A stretch of DNA of 55,106 bases from Clostridium sp. Marseille-Q2269 (GTDB taxonomy: Bacteria > Bacillota > Clostridia > Clostridiales > Clostridiaceae). Below are positions 26,763 through 35,726 of the stretch, piece by piece (positions within the stretch are counted from its first letter, which is position 1; every line of letters begins with the position of its first letter). The notes beneath the pieces are model-generated. The model was not told the origin of the DNA. It did not search any database and worked only from the letters and a program-made list of their open reading frames with translations. The stretch covers positions 1-55,106 of the forward strand of contig NZ_CALSFS010000004.1 of NCBI RefSeq assembly GCF_943736985.1. Direction: 5' to 3'. The translations under genes were made by a program, and so were the position numbers.

Positions 26763-27854
26763 TTAGTTTGTTTTAAAATTTAAAAAATCTTCAATTATAG
26801 ATTCTTTAATTTGCGGAATTTTAGAAAAGTCCATATTAGTAGCATAATATTTTTCTAAATCATCATGAATATTTTTTTCAGAATTAAGTATATCTGTAGC
26901 CTTATTTATAAGTTTATAAAATAATTCCTTAGTTTCATTTATTTTTGATCTGTTGTTATTTAGGATAGATAAATCTAATAAATTATCCATATATATTTGC
27001 TCACCATCTAAAAATTCCTTGTTAATTTCGTTAGAGGTCATAATTGCAGAATCAAGTTCTGGAATTGCAATATGTTCTATCATATTTGGAACTAGAGGGT
27101 TATGATAGTACTCAACAAATAAACCTCTATTTATAGCTTCATTACCTAAGGCAGTTAATATTTCTGTTTTACCAGTACCAGGGGCTCCGTTTAAAACGTA
27201 CATGTTTTTTGTACTGCTATAAATACTATCTGTGTGGCTTACAATTCCTTCAGGAGTAATGGCACTTATAAATAGATGTCTTTTTCCACCTTTACCAGGC
27301 ATAAAAGTATTTTGTTTAAATAAATTATTCTTCAATTCTGACTCTAGTTTATATAGATTATCATAGTTTTTAGCATTGCAGTTTAATACTCTCCAATCTT
27401 CATGGATAGATCTAGCTGCATTTAAGTATCTGTAGGCTCTTTTAAATGTTTCACTTATTTCATTGCTTACTTTTATTATCTCATTCTTATGATTTTTTAA
27501 TTCATTTTCATCTAGTAAATCACCTAGATTTATTATTTTATCTATTGCGCCAGGTACCTTGGGATCTAGCATATGAGGGGCTGTTCCATCTACCATAGCC
27601 ACTTTCAATTCTTTTATTTTTATAGAATCCAAAGAGTTACTATCTGAAGAACAATGAAAAAATTCTAAAGTATAATTATTATTTATAAAAAAATCTGCAA
27701 TACTTTTCATTAATGAAGATTTACCAGTGCCTGGACCACCTTTTAAGTATATAATTCTATTAGCTGTATTAACATCTATTATATTATTAAAGAGAGAGTA
27801 GAAGCCTTCAGAGGTATTACCACCAGCAAAGAAGTGTTTTGATGGGTTTATCAA
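26763..27854 (-). CDS. tandem P-loop ATPase (PRK06851-like), function unknown
   Basis: The 363-residue soluble protein has two separate Walker A motifs: KGGPGTGKSSLMKSI at about 38-52 and NGAPGTGKTEILTAL at about 222-236. The two halves look like an internal duplication, each opening with an HxFxxGxTxEG or RHLFISAITPEG-type strand before its P-loop. The start is TTG 27854, behind AAGGAG. The longer frame from 27899 adds residues that read through the ribosome site. This family occurs in clostridia and bacilli without an assigned role. It is monocistronic here. Confidence 0.7.
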   Translation of the reverse strand: MINPSKHFFAGGNTSEGFYSLFNNIIDVNTANRIIYLKGGPGTGKSSLMKSIADFFINNNYTLEFFHCSSDSNSLDSIKIKELKVAMVDGTAPHMLDPKVPGAIDKIINLGDLLDENELKNHKNEIIKVSNEISETFKRAYRYLNAARSIHEDWRVLNCNAKNYDNLYKLESELKNNLFKQNTFMPGKGGKRHLFISAITPEGIVSHTDSIYSSTKNMYVLNGAPGTGKTEILTALGNEAINRGLFVEYYHNPLVPNMIEHIAIPELDSAIMTSNEINKEFLDGEQIYMDNLLDLSILNNNRSKINETKELFYKLINKATDILNSEKNIHDDLEKYYATNMDFSKIPQIKESIIEDFLNFKTN

Positions 27855-27969
27855 AAAAATCAACTCCTTAATTAAAATCACTATATATAATATGCACAAA
27901 ACATAATTTTGTATACTAATTAGGATTTAACTATTGAGTTATGATTTCAATTAAAATATACATACTGAA

Positions 27970-29157
27970 TTAGTAAAAATCTCTATCTACAGTTATAACT
28001 GAATTATACTGTGGGTGCATTTTTTTTATAGAATCATCTATATCTTTTTTTAGTTTATCTTCTAATTCTGAAGTAAGTTTAAAAGAATGATCTATTACTA
28101 TGTCAAATATTAAATTCTTATATTCATCTTCTCCTACTATTCTAAAATCGTGCATTGATTTTATTATAGGAAACCTTTCTAAAGCTTTTGAGACCTCTCT
28201 ACGAGTAAAAGATACTTCTTTATTATCTACATTAACAGGATCCATGTGAATTACTAAGAGAAGATCTAATTTTTCAGATATTTCTTTCTCAGCTTTATCT
28301 ATAACTTCATGAATCTTAACAATAGATTCGTTTGAAGGAACTTCAGCATGAATTGACGCCATATATCGTCTTGGACCGTAATTGTGTATTATTAAATCAT
28401 GTACACCCATTATTAAATCATTTCTCATAATGTTATCTACAATTTCATTTACAAGTTTTGAATCTGGAGCTTCTCCAAGTATTGGACTTAATGTTTCTTT
28501 TATTAAACTTATACCAGAATATAATATAAAAAGTGAAATTACAATTCCGAAATATCCATCTAAGGGTATTGATATCCATTTACTTGTAATTAAAGATAAT
28601 GCTACAAAAAATGAAGCAATAACATCACTTAGTGCATCAAAAGAGGTAGCTTTTAAAGCATTTGAATCTATTTTTTTACCTATAGATTTATTAAAAATAC
28701 TTAACCATAGCTTTACAAGAATAGATAGGACAAGAATAACAAATGGTATAAGTTGAAATTTAACGAAAGTTGGATGAATTATCTTATTGAAAGAAGATTT
28801 AATAAATTCTACACCAACTAATAAAACCATAAAAGATACTATAAATCCAGACAAATATTCTATTCTGCCATGACCAAAAGGATGCTCTTTATCTGCTGGC
28901 TTTGAAGCAAGTTTGAAACCTAAAAATGTAATTATAGAAGAAGCTGCATCAGATAAATTATTGAATGCATCAGCTATAACAGCTATACTATTTGAAATTA
29001 ATCCTATAGATAATTTTGTTACAAATAATATGATATTACATAGTATACCTACAATACTTGCTAAATACCCATAAGCATCTCTTACTTTTTTGTTATTAAC
29101 ATTATTATGATTTTTAATAAATTTTGTTATTAGAAATCTAGTAAACATAGAAAACAC
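27970..29157 (-). CDS. cation diffusion facilitator (metal/proton antiporter)
   Basis: The 395-residue efflux transporter has six membrane segments (about 32-235). The metal-site motifs are ADAFNNLSDAASS (segment 2, Asp pair) and HPFGHGRIEYLSG. Segment 5 has ATSFDALSDVIAS. A cytoplasmic dimerisation domain (about 240-330, IMGVHDLIIHNYG) is followed by an extra C-terminal segment of about 65 residues. Family members export Zn, Mn, Fe or Co; the metal is not determinable here. ATG 29157 follows a GGCAGGTG site. No metal-sensing regulator is adjacent. Confidence 0.88.
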   Translation of the reverse strand: MFSMFTRFLITKFIKNHNNVNNKKVRDAYGYLASIVGILCNIILFVTKLSIGLISNSIAVIADAFNNLSDAASSIITFLGFKLASKPADKEHPFGHGRIEYLSGFIVSFMVLLVGVEFIKSSFNKIIHPTFVKFQLIPFVILVLSILVKLWLSIFNKSIGKKIDSNALKATSFDALSDVIASFFVALSLITSKWISIPLDGYFGIVISLFILYSGISLIKETLSPILGEAPDSKLVNEIVDNIMRNDLIMGVHDLIIHNYGPRRYMASIHAEVPSNESIVKIHEVIDKAEKEISEKLDLLLVIHMDPVNVDNKEVSFTRREVSKALERFPIIKSMHDFRIVGEDEYKNLIFDIVIDHSFKLTSELEDKLKKDIDDSIKKMHPQYNSVITVDRDFY

Positions 29158-29435
29158 CTGCCAAGTTTAGAATAATAAATTCTAATAGAATTCATTATGT
29201 ATTATAACATATAAACTTTTCCTTATTTTATATTTTGGGGATTTTTAAAAAGATTATTTATTTTAAAAAGTTATATATATATTATTTGAATGAGTATATA
29301 TAAAATAATCAAATTAAATTTTGTTTTCAAATTGATTATTATAGATACTTTTTATAAGATAATTCTCACTAATTATATATAACAATAATATTATGAATAT
29401 GTAGGATAAATATTCATAGGAAAGGAATAAAAAAA

Positions 29436-30719
29436 GTGGATGAATTTAATGAAGCATATAATTTAGCTGTAGGTTATGAGGAAAAAAAGCAAATATTTAA
29501 TTCTTTAATAGAGTATAGAAAAGCTTTGTTTTATTGCGAAAATGAAATTCTAGAGAATTCTATAGAAGATAAAATTTATAAACTAGAGTATAGAAATAAT
29601 GATGTAGAAACTATAGAAAAAATTAAGCAATACAACATGGAAATAGAAAAATTTGTTGTTGATCAATTCATGCATCCTGATTTAGATTTAAAATTCGAAG
29701 ATTATGTAACTACAAAAAAGCCAAAGGTAAAAGAAAATCTAAAAGTTTTATTTGGAACTATGGAAATTGCAAATCAAATGAGCACGTATTCAAAAGCCCT
29801 TAGGAAACAAGGAGTAGAATCATTTACTTTAAATTATTATCCTAATTGGATTAATTACAATAGTTCCGACTTTAAGTTGTATGGTGACAATAATACAACA
29901 ATTAAACATCTAGCCAAATTAATTTCTCAATTTGATGTATTTCATTTTTTCTTTGGATCAACTCTTTGGGCAAACTTAATAGATATAAAGATATTAAAGA
30001 AAATAAATAAAAAGGCTTTCATGAACTATTGGGGTTCAGAAATAAGGCAATATTCTAAAGCTGTAAAGATAAATAAATATATTAAAGTAAAAACAAAAAA
30101 TGAAAAACATATTATGGAGAAAATAGATTTATGTGCAAAATATATAGATAATTGCATTGTTGCTGATAAGGAGTTATATAGGTATATTGACGGATGTTAT
30201 AAAAACGTATATTTTATACCTCAGGCTATAGATATTAGTGAATATAAGCCAATAGTGAATGATTATGAAAATAAGCAGTTTTTTATTGTTCATGCTCCAA
30301 CAAATGCAGAATGTAAAGGAACAAAATATATAATTGAAGCAATAGATAACTTAAAGAAAAAATATAGTTTTGATTTTCAATTGGTAGAAAAAGTTCCTCA
30401 TATAGAAGCAAAAAAGATTTATAGAGAAGCAGACTTAATAGTTGATCAGATACTGGGAGGAAGTTATGGATTGTTTTCTATAGAATGTATGTGTATGGGG
30501 AAACCGGTAGTTTGTTATATAAGCGATTATATGAAAAATAATTATCCAGAAGATATTCCAATAATATCTGCTAATCCAAGTAACATAGAACAAAAATTGG
30601 AGTATATATTAAATAACAAGCATATTTTATATGATATATCTAAAAAAGGAATAGAGTATACCAAGAAATATCATGACATGAATAAAATAGCTAAACAGTT
30701 AATTCATATATATAAATAA
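29436..30719 (+). CDS. glycosyltransferase (GT4-like) of a sugar cassette
   Basis: The 427-residue cytoplasmic protein starts with a helical N-terminal region (1-85). A GT-B-fold body follows from KVLFGTMEIANQMSTYSKALRKQG. The C-terminal nucleotide-sugar domain has FFIVHAPTNAECKGTKYIIEAI and YREADLIVDQILGGSYGLFSIECMCMGKPVV (each quoted in part), matching the E-x7-E region of GT4. The start is GTG 29436 after GGAAAGGA. It is the first of four closely spaced genes that look like nucleotide-sugar synthesis and transfer. Acceptor and sugar are unknown. Confidence 0.72.
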   Translation: MDEFNEAYNLAVGYEEKKQIFNSLIEYRKALFYCENEILENSIEDKIYKLEYRNNDVETIEKIKQYNMEIEKFVVDQFMHPDLDLKFEDYVTTKKPKVKENLKVLFGTMEIANQMSTYSKALRKQGVESFTLNYYPNWINYNSSDFKLYGDNNTTIKHLAKLISQFDVFHFFFGSTLWANLIDIKILKKINKKAFMNYWGSEIRQYSKAVKINKYIKVKTKNEKHIMEKIDLCAKYIDNCIVADKELYRYIDGCYKNVYFIPQAIDISEYKPIVNDYENKQFFIVHAPTNAECKGTKYIIEAIDNLKKKYSFDFQLVEKVPHIEAKKIYREADLIVDQILGGSYGLFSIECMCMGKPVVCYISDYMKNNYPEDIPIISANPSNIEQKLEYILNNKHILYDISKKGIEYTKKYHDMNKIAKQLIHIYK

Positions 30720-30737
30720 TCTTATGGGGGAATTTTG

Positions 30738-31709
30738 GTGATTAAAAATAAAAAGATTTTATTAACAGGCGGGGCAGGATTTATAGGAACAAAGCTATGT
30801 GAAGAGTTATATAAAAATAATAAAATATGGTTATACGATAATCTTAATAGAAATTCTATAAAAAATACTAATTTGTTGGACTATTCTAATATAAAACTTA
30901 TACAAGGAGATGTATTAGACTTTGATAATTTAAAAAAAACTATAGATAAAATAAAACCTAACATAGTTGTTCATTTAGCAGCTATTGCAGGAATAGATAC
31001 AGTTATAAAAAATCCTGTTAATACTATGAAAGTTAATATGATAGGTACATTCAATATTCTAGAAGTTTTAAAAGATTGTGAGGGATTTCTAGAAAGATTT
31101 GTAGATTTTTCAACATCAGAAGTTTTTGGATCTTATGCATATAAGGTGGAAGAAACTTCTAATACAAATTTGGCACCTGTAGGAGAAGCAAGGTGGACAT
31201 ATTCCATAAGTAAATTAGCAGGAGAACATTTAACCTATAGTTATTACAAAGAGTATAAATTACCTACTGTTTCAGTTAGACCATTTAATATATATGGTCC
31301 AGGACAAGTAGGTGAAGGGGCTATACATGAGTTTGTAACAAGAGCTATAAAAAATGAAGATATTAATATCCATGGAGACGGTGATCAAATTAGATCTTGG
31401 TGCTATATAGAAGATTTTATAAATGGAATTATGCTTTGTATTGAAAATGAGGATGCAATAGGAAATTCTTTTAATATTGGTAATCCAAGAGGGACAATTA
31501 CCATAAGTATGTTAGCTAAACTCATAAAAAATATTTCAAAATCAAATTCTAAAATTAAATATATTCCTAAAAATTATGTTGATGTTGAACTAAGGATGCC
31601 CAGTATAGATAAGGCTAAAAATATTTTGGGATTTATACCTAAATATGATTTAGAAAAAGGGTTGGAAGAAACAATAAAATGGTATACGAGGAATTTAGAT
31701 AATGATTAG
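30738..31709 (+). CDS. SDR-family NAD-dependent sugar epimerase/dehydratase
   Basis: About 323 residues form an extended SDR. The NAD-binding LLTGGAGFIGTKLCEEL is at the N-terminus, with VVHLAAIAG near 85. Ser/Thr sits in the FSTSEVFG loop and the YSISK catalytic pair is near 155. Substrate-loop signatures are RPFNIYGPGQ and GDGDQIRSWCYIEDF. It acts on a nucleotide-activated sugar. The start is taken as GTG 30738, seven nt after GGGGG; TTG 30735 is possible. The gene overlaps the aminotransferase gene by 8 nt. The order SDR, aminotransferase, acyltransferase is typical for making N-acylated amino sugars. Confidence 0.85.
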   Translation: MIKNKKILLTGGAGFIGTKLCEELYKNNKIWLYDNLNRNSIKNTNLLDYSNIKLIQGDVLDFDNLKKTIDKIKPNIVVHLAAIAGIDTVIKNPVNTMKVNMIGTFNILEVLKDCEGFLERFVDFSTSEVFGSYAYKVEETSNTNLAPVGEARWTYSISKLAGEHLTYSYYKEYKLPTVSVRPFNIYGPGQVGEGAIHEFVTRAIKNEDINIHGDGDQIRSWCYIEDFINGIMLCIENEDAIGNSFNIGNPRGTITISMLAKLIKNISKSNSKIKYIPKNYVDVELRMPSIDKAKNILGFIPKYDLEKGLEETIKWYTRNLDND

Positions 31710-32805
31710 ACTATCAGTACCTTTTATTGATGATAATGAGATGAATGAAATAAAAAACGTTTTAAATTCAGGATATCTGGTACAAGGGAATAAAGTAGAA
31801 GAATTTGAAAACTTGATAAAGGAGTATCTACATGTTAAGCATGCTATAGCTGTAAGCAATGGAACAGCAGCCTTACATTTATCTTTGATTGCACTAGATA
31901 TTAAACCTAGTGATGAAATTATAGTACCAGATTTTACATTCCCAGCCACATCAAATGTGGTGGAGAATATTGGAGCTAAAAGTATTTTTGTAGATATAAA
32001 TTTGGATGATTTTTGTATTGATACAGATGAGATTGAAAATAAAATTAATAATAATACAAAAGTAATAATTCCAGTACACGAATTCGGACAAGTGTCAAAT
32101 ATGGATAAAATAATGGATTTAGCATCCAAGTATAGTTTAAGGGTAGTAGAAGATGCAGCGTGTGCTTTAGGTGCTGAGTACAAAAATAAAAAAATAGGTA
32201 CTATAGGAGATTTAGGATGTTTTAGTTTTCATCCTAGAAAATCAATAACAACTGGAGAAGGTGGTATAGTTGTAACTAACAATGATGAATTTGCAAGAAA
32301 AATACGAGCTATAAGAAATCATGGTATGGACTATTATCATGGAACACCTAAATTTATATTTTCTGGACTTAACTATAGGATGACCAATATACAAGGTGCT
32401 ATGGGAGTTGCCCAATTTAGAAAATTAGATAAAATAAACAAAGTTAGAAAAATTATAGCTAATAAATATAACGAAAGATTATACAATATAAAAGAAATAA
32501 TTTTACCAAGAGAAAAAGAATATAGTAAACATATTTGGCAAACTTATCATATACTTTTAAATAAATCTATAAATAGAGATTCTATCATAGAAAATTTAAA
32601 AGAAAAAGGTATAGAAACAAATATAGGAGCTTATGCAGTTCATGAACAAGATTATTATAAGAAAAAATATAGTTATGATGATAAAGAATTTAAAAAATCA
32701 AGTTTTGCGTGGAAACAAGGATTAGCATTACCTCTTTATGTAGGAATAAAGGATAATGAAATCGATTATATAGTAAGTCAACTAAAGGATTATATTTATA
32801 ATTAA
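31702..32805 (+). CDS. DegT/DnrJ/EryC1/StrS-family sugar aminotransferase
   Basis: The 367-residue PLP enzyme transfers an amino group to a keto-sugar nucleotide. Family signatures are NSGYLVQGNKVEEFE, VSNGTAALHLSLIAL, DEIIVPDFTFPAT, and VEDAACALGAEYKNKKIG. The PLP lysine is in FSFHPRKSITTGEGG near residue 182. It overlaps the SDR gene by 8 nt, so translation is probably coupled. It likely uses the product of that SDR. The C-terminal part is complete. Confidence 0.9.
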   Translation: MIRLSVPFIDDNEMNEIKNVLNSGYLVQGNKVEEFENLIKEYLHVKHAIAVSNGTAALHLSLIALDIKPSDEIIVPDFTFPATSNVVENIGAKSIFVDINLDDFCIDTDEIENKINNNTKVIIPVHEFGQVSNMDKIMDLASKYSLRVVEDAACALGAEYKNKKIGTIGDLGCFSFHPRKSITTGEGGIVVTNNDEFARKIRAIRNHGMDYYHGTPKFIFSGLNYRMTNIQGAMGVAQFRKLDKINKVRKIIANKYNERLYNIKEIILPREKEYSKHIWQTYHILLNKSINRDSIIENLKEKGIETNIGAYAVHEQDYYKKKYSYDDKEFKKSSFAWKQGLALPLYVGIKDNEIDYIVSQLKDYIYN

Positions 32806-32894
32806 TAAGAATTTAATGGAGAAATAATTGCAAGTATTGAGTTAATTAAATTAATATAGGTTGAATATATTAATAACGTGGTGGAGATAGAAAT

Positions 32895-33455
32895 ATGGAT
32901 AATAAAAAAATCAAGGAGTATTTAAAGGGCTATTTAGATGAAGAACGTTTAGAGATGAAAAAAAAATTTAATAGAATACTTCCAACCAATGAGCTTTTAT
33001 ATGATAGATGGGAAAAAGCATCTTTAATAAAAGCAGGAGAAGGATCTAGTATATATGATACCAGTGTAATAATGGGGGATGTTAAAATAGGAAATAATGT
33101 TTGGATTGGTCCTTTTACAATGATTGAAGGCATAAATGGCAAAATTACTATTGGAGATAACTGCGATATTTCAACAGGAGTACAAATATATACTCATGAT
33201 TCATCTTTAAGGGTTGTAAGTGGAGGAAAGGAAGATTTAGTAAAAGGAGACGTAACAATTTTAGAAAATACTTATATAGGAAGTATGAGTATAATAAAAC
33301 ATGGAGTAAAAATTGGAAAAAGATGTATAATAGGAGCTAATAGTTTTGTAAATAAGGATATTGAAGATTATAGCGTAGCTTTTGGAACTCCAGCTAAAGT
33401 AGTTGGTAAGGTTATTTTAAAAGATGATTATGTAAGTATAAAGTATTATAAATAA
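32895..33455 (+). CDS. hexapeptide-repeat (left-handed beta-helix) acyltransferase
   Basis: The 186-residue protein has a helical N-terminal 45 residues and then hexapeptide repeats ([IV]-G-x-x-x-x: GDVKIGNNVWIGPF, GKITIGDNCDIST, NTYIGSMSIIKHGVKIGKRCIIGANSFV). The acceptor His is in YTHDSS. Such enzymes acetylate or formylate amino sugars, which fits the preceding aminotransferase. ATG 32895 is preceded by GGTGGAGAT. The 89-nt gap to the aminotransferase gene shows no terminator, so it probably ends the cassette. The acyl donor is unknown. Confidence 0.85.
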   Translation: MDNKKIKEYLKGYLDEERLEMKKKFNRILPTNELLYDRWEKASLIKAGEGSSIYDTSVIMGDVKIGNNVWIGPFTMIEGINGKITIGDNCDISTGVQIYTHDSSLRVVSGGKEDLVKGDVTILENTYIGSMSIIKHGVKIGKRCIIGANSFVNKDIEDYSVAFGTPAKVVGKVILKDDYVSIKYYK

Positions 33456-34024
33456 AAATTATATAGAAAGTTTAGTTTGCTATGTCAAAATATTTACGTA
33501 CATTTATTTAAAATATGATTCTGTAAGCTCAATTTTAATAGCTTAACCTAGTGTAAAGTAAATTGACCAAATTCCAATATTTGGTCTTAACTTTGTGTAA
33601 AGAAGATTGATGTAACTTCATTGTAGATTTTCCAAAGTGTAGAATAATCTGTGTAAACTCCATAAGAATGATAGAATGATTCTTATAAAAATAGAGGATA
33701 CACAGATTATTTTATTTAATATAAATAATCAATTAAAACAACAAAACCTGTAAGTGGAAAAAATGTTTGGGGAAAACCAAATTGATATTTGAGGAATTGG
33801 ATATGAGATAATTGGCATATATAGAAAATAAATTTTATCATCTTTATTGTAAAGGACAGCTAACTGATATTAAGGTGACAGAGTAATCATAAGAAAATAG
33901 TAGAATTATTTATATATAGTGGAAAATAAAGGGGATAATCTGTTTATTAATAATATAATACATATATAATATTTATGAGTTTATTTGGTATAATTAATAT
34001 AAAATATAAGTAGGTGGTGTTTTT
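33456..34024. other. intergenic region with insertion-sequence-like scars
   Basis: A perfect 13-bp inverted repeat built on AATAATCTGTGTA lies at 33643-33655 and 33699-33711, with only 43 nt between. Two more GTGTAAA motifs (33551, 33595) flank a hairpin at 33565-33586 (GACCAAAT/ATTTGGTC). Such GTGTAAA-type ends recall IS256-like termini. The stretch 33751-33888 contains short open pieces (for example AYIENKFYHLYCKGQLTD) broken by stops. No intact gene is present. Confidence 0.45.
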
Positions 34025-35329
34025 GTGAACAATTATTTAAAAATATCTCAGAATCTTTTGAATTTTATATATGATAGCCCTTCACCTTTTCATGTTGTAA
34101 ACAATATGAAATCTATTCTTGATTCCAATCATTATGAGGAGCTCAAAGACAGTGAAAAATGGAATCTTGTAAAAGGTGGAAAGTATTATACTATAAAAAA
34201 TCAATCTGCTATTATAGCTTTTTGTATTGGAAATAAACAAATAGAAGATTGTGGTATTAGAATAGTAGGGGCTCATACTGATTCACCAACATTTAAAATA
34301 AAACCAAATCCACAAATATTTTCTAAAGGAAATTATATAAAACTAAATACAGAAGTATATGGAGGTCCTATATTAAATACTTGGATGGACAGGCCTTTAT
34401 CTTTAGCAGGAAGAGTTACAGTAAGGAGTAAAAACCCATTTAAGCCTGAAATGAAGCTTGTTAATGTAAAAAGACCAATACTTATAATACCTAATTTAGC
34501 TATTCATATGAATAGAAGTGTTAATAAAGGCTATGAATTAAATAAACAAAAAGATATGTTACCTATTTTAGGGTTGATAAATGAAAAATTAGAGGAAGAA
34601 GATTATTTATTAAGGATATTATGTAAGGAGTTAAATGTAGAAAAATCTGATATATTAGATTTTGAATTATTATTATATGAATTTGAAAAAGGATGTATTA
34701 TGGGGATAGATGATGAATTTATATCTTCTTCCAAATTAGATGATTTGTCTATGGTTCATGCAGGATTAAATGCCTTGATAGAAAGTGATATAGAAGATTC
34801 AAGCCAAATGTTAGTTTGTTTTGATAACGAAGAAGTAGGTAGTTCTACAAAACAAGGAGCAGATTCTCCATTACTTTCAAGTATTATAGAAAGAATTGTT
34901 ATAGGATTAGGAAAAGATAGAGAAGATTATTTTAGAACTCTTTCTAAATCTTTTATGATATCTTGTGATTCTGCTCATGCAGTTCATCCAAATACAGAAG
35001 AAAAGGCTGATCCAACGAATAAACCTATAATAAATAAAGGACCAGTTATAAAAATTAATGCAAATCAAAGCTATACTTCTGATGCATATTCTACATCTGT
35101 ATATGAAGAAATTTGTGATTTAGCTGAGGTTCCAGTACAAAAATTCGTTAATAGATCTGATGAAAGAGGCGGATCTACTATTGGACCAATATCTTCAACT
35201 CATGTAAATATTGATTCTGTAGATGTAGGTACTGCACTTTTAGCCATGCATTCTGTTAGAGAACTTGGGGGAGTAAAAGATCAGTTTTACATGATAGAAT
35301 CATTGAAGAAATTTTATACTTTAAAATAA
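34025..35329 (+). CDS. M18-family aspartyl aminopeptidase
   Basis: The 434-residue zinc aminopeptidase removes N-terminal acidic residues from peptides. Visible signatures are SPSPFHVV near the N-terminus, the first metal site RIVGAHTDSPTFKIKP (about residue 83), VCFDNEEVGSSTKQGADSP with the catalytic Glu pair (about 262), SCDSAHAVHPN, and the last His in SSTHVNIDSVDVGTALLAMHS. Length is normal. The start is GTG 34025, seven nt after AGGTGG. It stands alone, upstream of the lysine riboswitch. Confidence 0.9.
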   Translation: MNNYLKISQNLLNFIYDSPSPFHVVNNMKSILDSNHYEELKDSEKWNLVKGGKYYTIKNQSAIIAFCIGNKQIEDCGIRIVGAHTDSPTFKIKPNPQIFSKGNYIKLNTEVYGGPILNTWMDRPLSLAGRVTVRSKNPFKPEMKLVNVKRPILIIPNLAIHMNRSVNKGYELNKQKDMLPILGLINEKLEEEDYLLRILCKELNVEKSDILDFELLLYEFEKGCIMGIDDEFISSSKLDDLSMVHAGLNALIESDIEDSSQMLVCFDNEEVGSSTKQGADSPLLSSIIERIVIGLGKDREDYFRTLSKSFMISCDSAHAVHPNTEEKADPTNKPIINKGPVIKINANQSYTSDAYSTSVYEEICDLAEVPVQKFVNRSDERGGSTIGPISSTHVNIDSVDVGTALLAMHSVRELGGVKDQFYMIESLKKFYTLK

Positions 35330-35345
35330 AAATAATAAATAGCTA

Positions 35346-35374
35346 TTGATTTGTTTTATTATTCATGTTAAACT
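35346..35374 (+). promoter_or_regulatory. candidate sigma-A promoter of the lysine leader
   Basis: TTGATT (35346-35351), 17 nt, TAAACT (35369-35374), about 25 nt before the riboswitch core. Confidence 0.45.
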
Positions 35375-35398
35375 AATAAAAATTCAATTAAATAAAAG

Positions 35399-35645
35399 CT
35401 ACTTATGGAGAGGCGCTGTAATTATTAGTATTTATTCTTAGTCGGCGGACTGTGAGGAATAAAGAAAGGGATTATGGCCGAAGGAAGAAGTTTTGCAAAA
35501 ATTTTTCCTGGCTTTGCATAGAATATATGTAAGGCTGTCACTTGAAAAAAGTGGAGAGCTGCATAGGTACACAGACGTTGCATATTATTTATGTTTATTT
35601 AAATAATGCAGCAAAGGTGTTCCTTTGTTGCATTATTTTTTTATA
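35399..35645 (+). promoter_or_regulatory. lysine riboswitch (L box) with attenuator
   Basis: The core has the L-box elements in order: GGAGAGGCGCTG (from about 35407), TTAGTCGGCGGACTG, GGCCGAAGGAAG (about 35477), GGCTGTCACTTG (about 35533) and GTGGAGAGCTGCATAGGT. The expression platform is a 16-bp hairpin (35602-35617 with 35622-35637) ending in seven or more T. GTTGCATATTATTT at 35577-35590 can pair with the terminator's left arm to form an antiterminator. Lysine binding should favour termination before lysC-lysA. Confidence 0.92.
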
Positions 35646-35726
35646 AAAAATATGTACGCTGTAATACTTATTAGATTTTGGAGCAGTTGATTTAAAGTGG
35701 CTTATTTATAATTAGGGGGCATTTAT

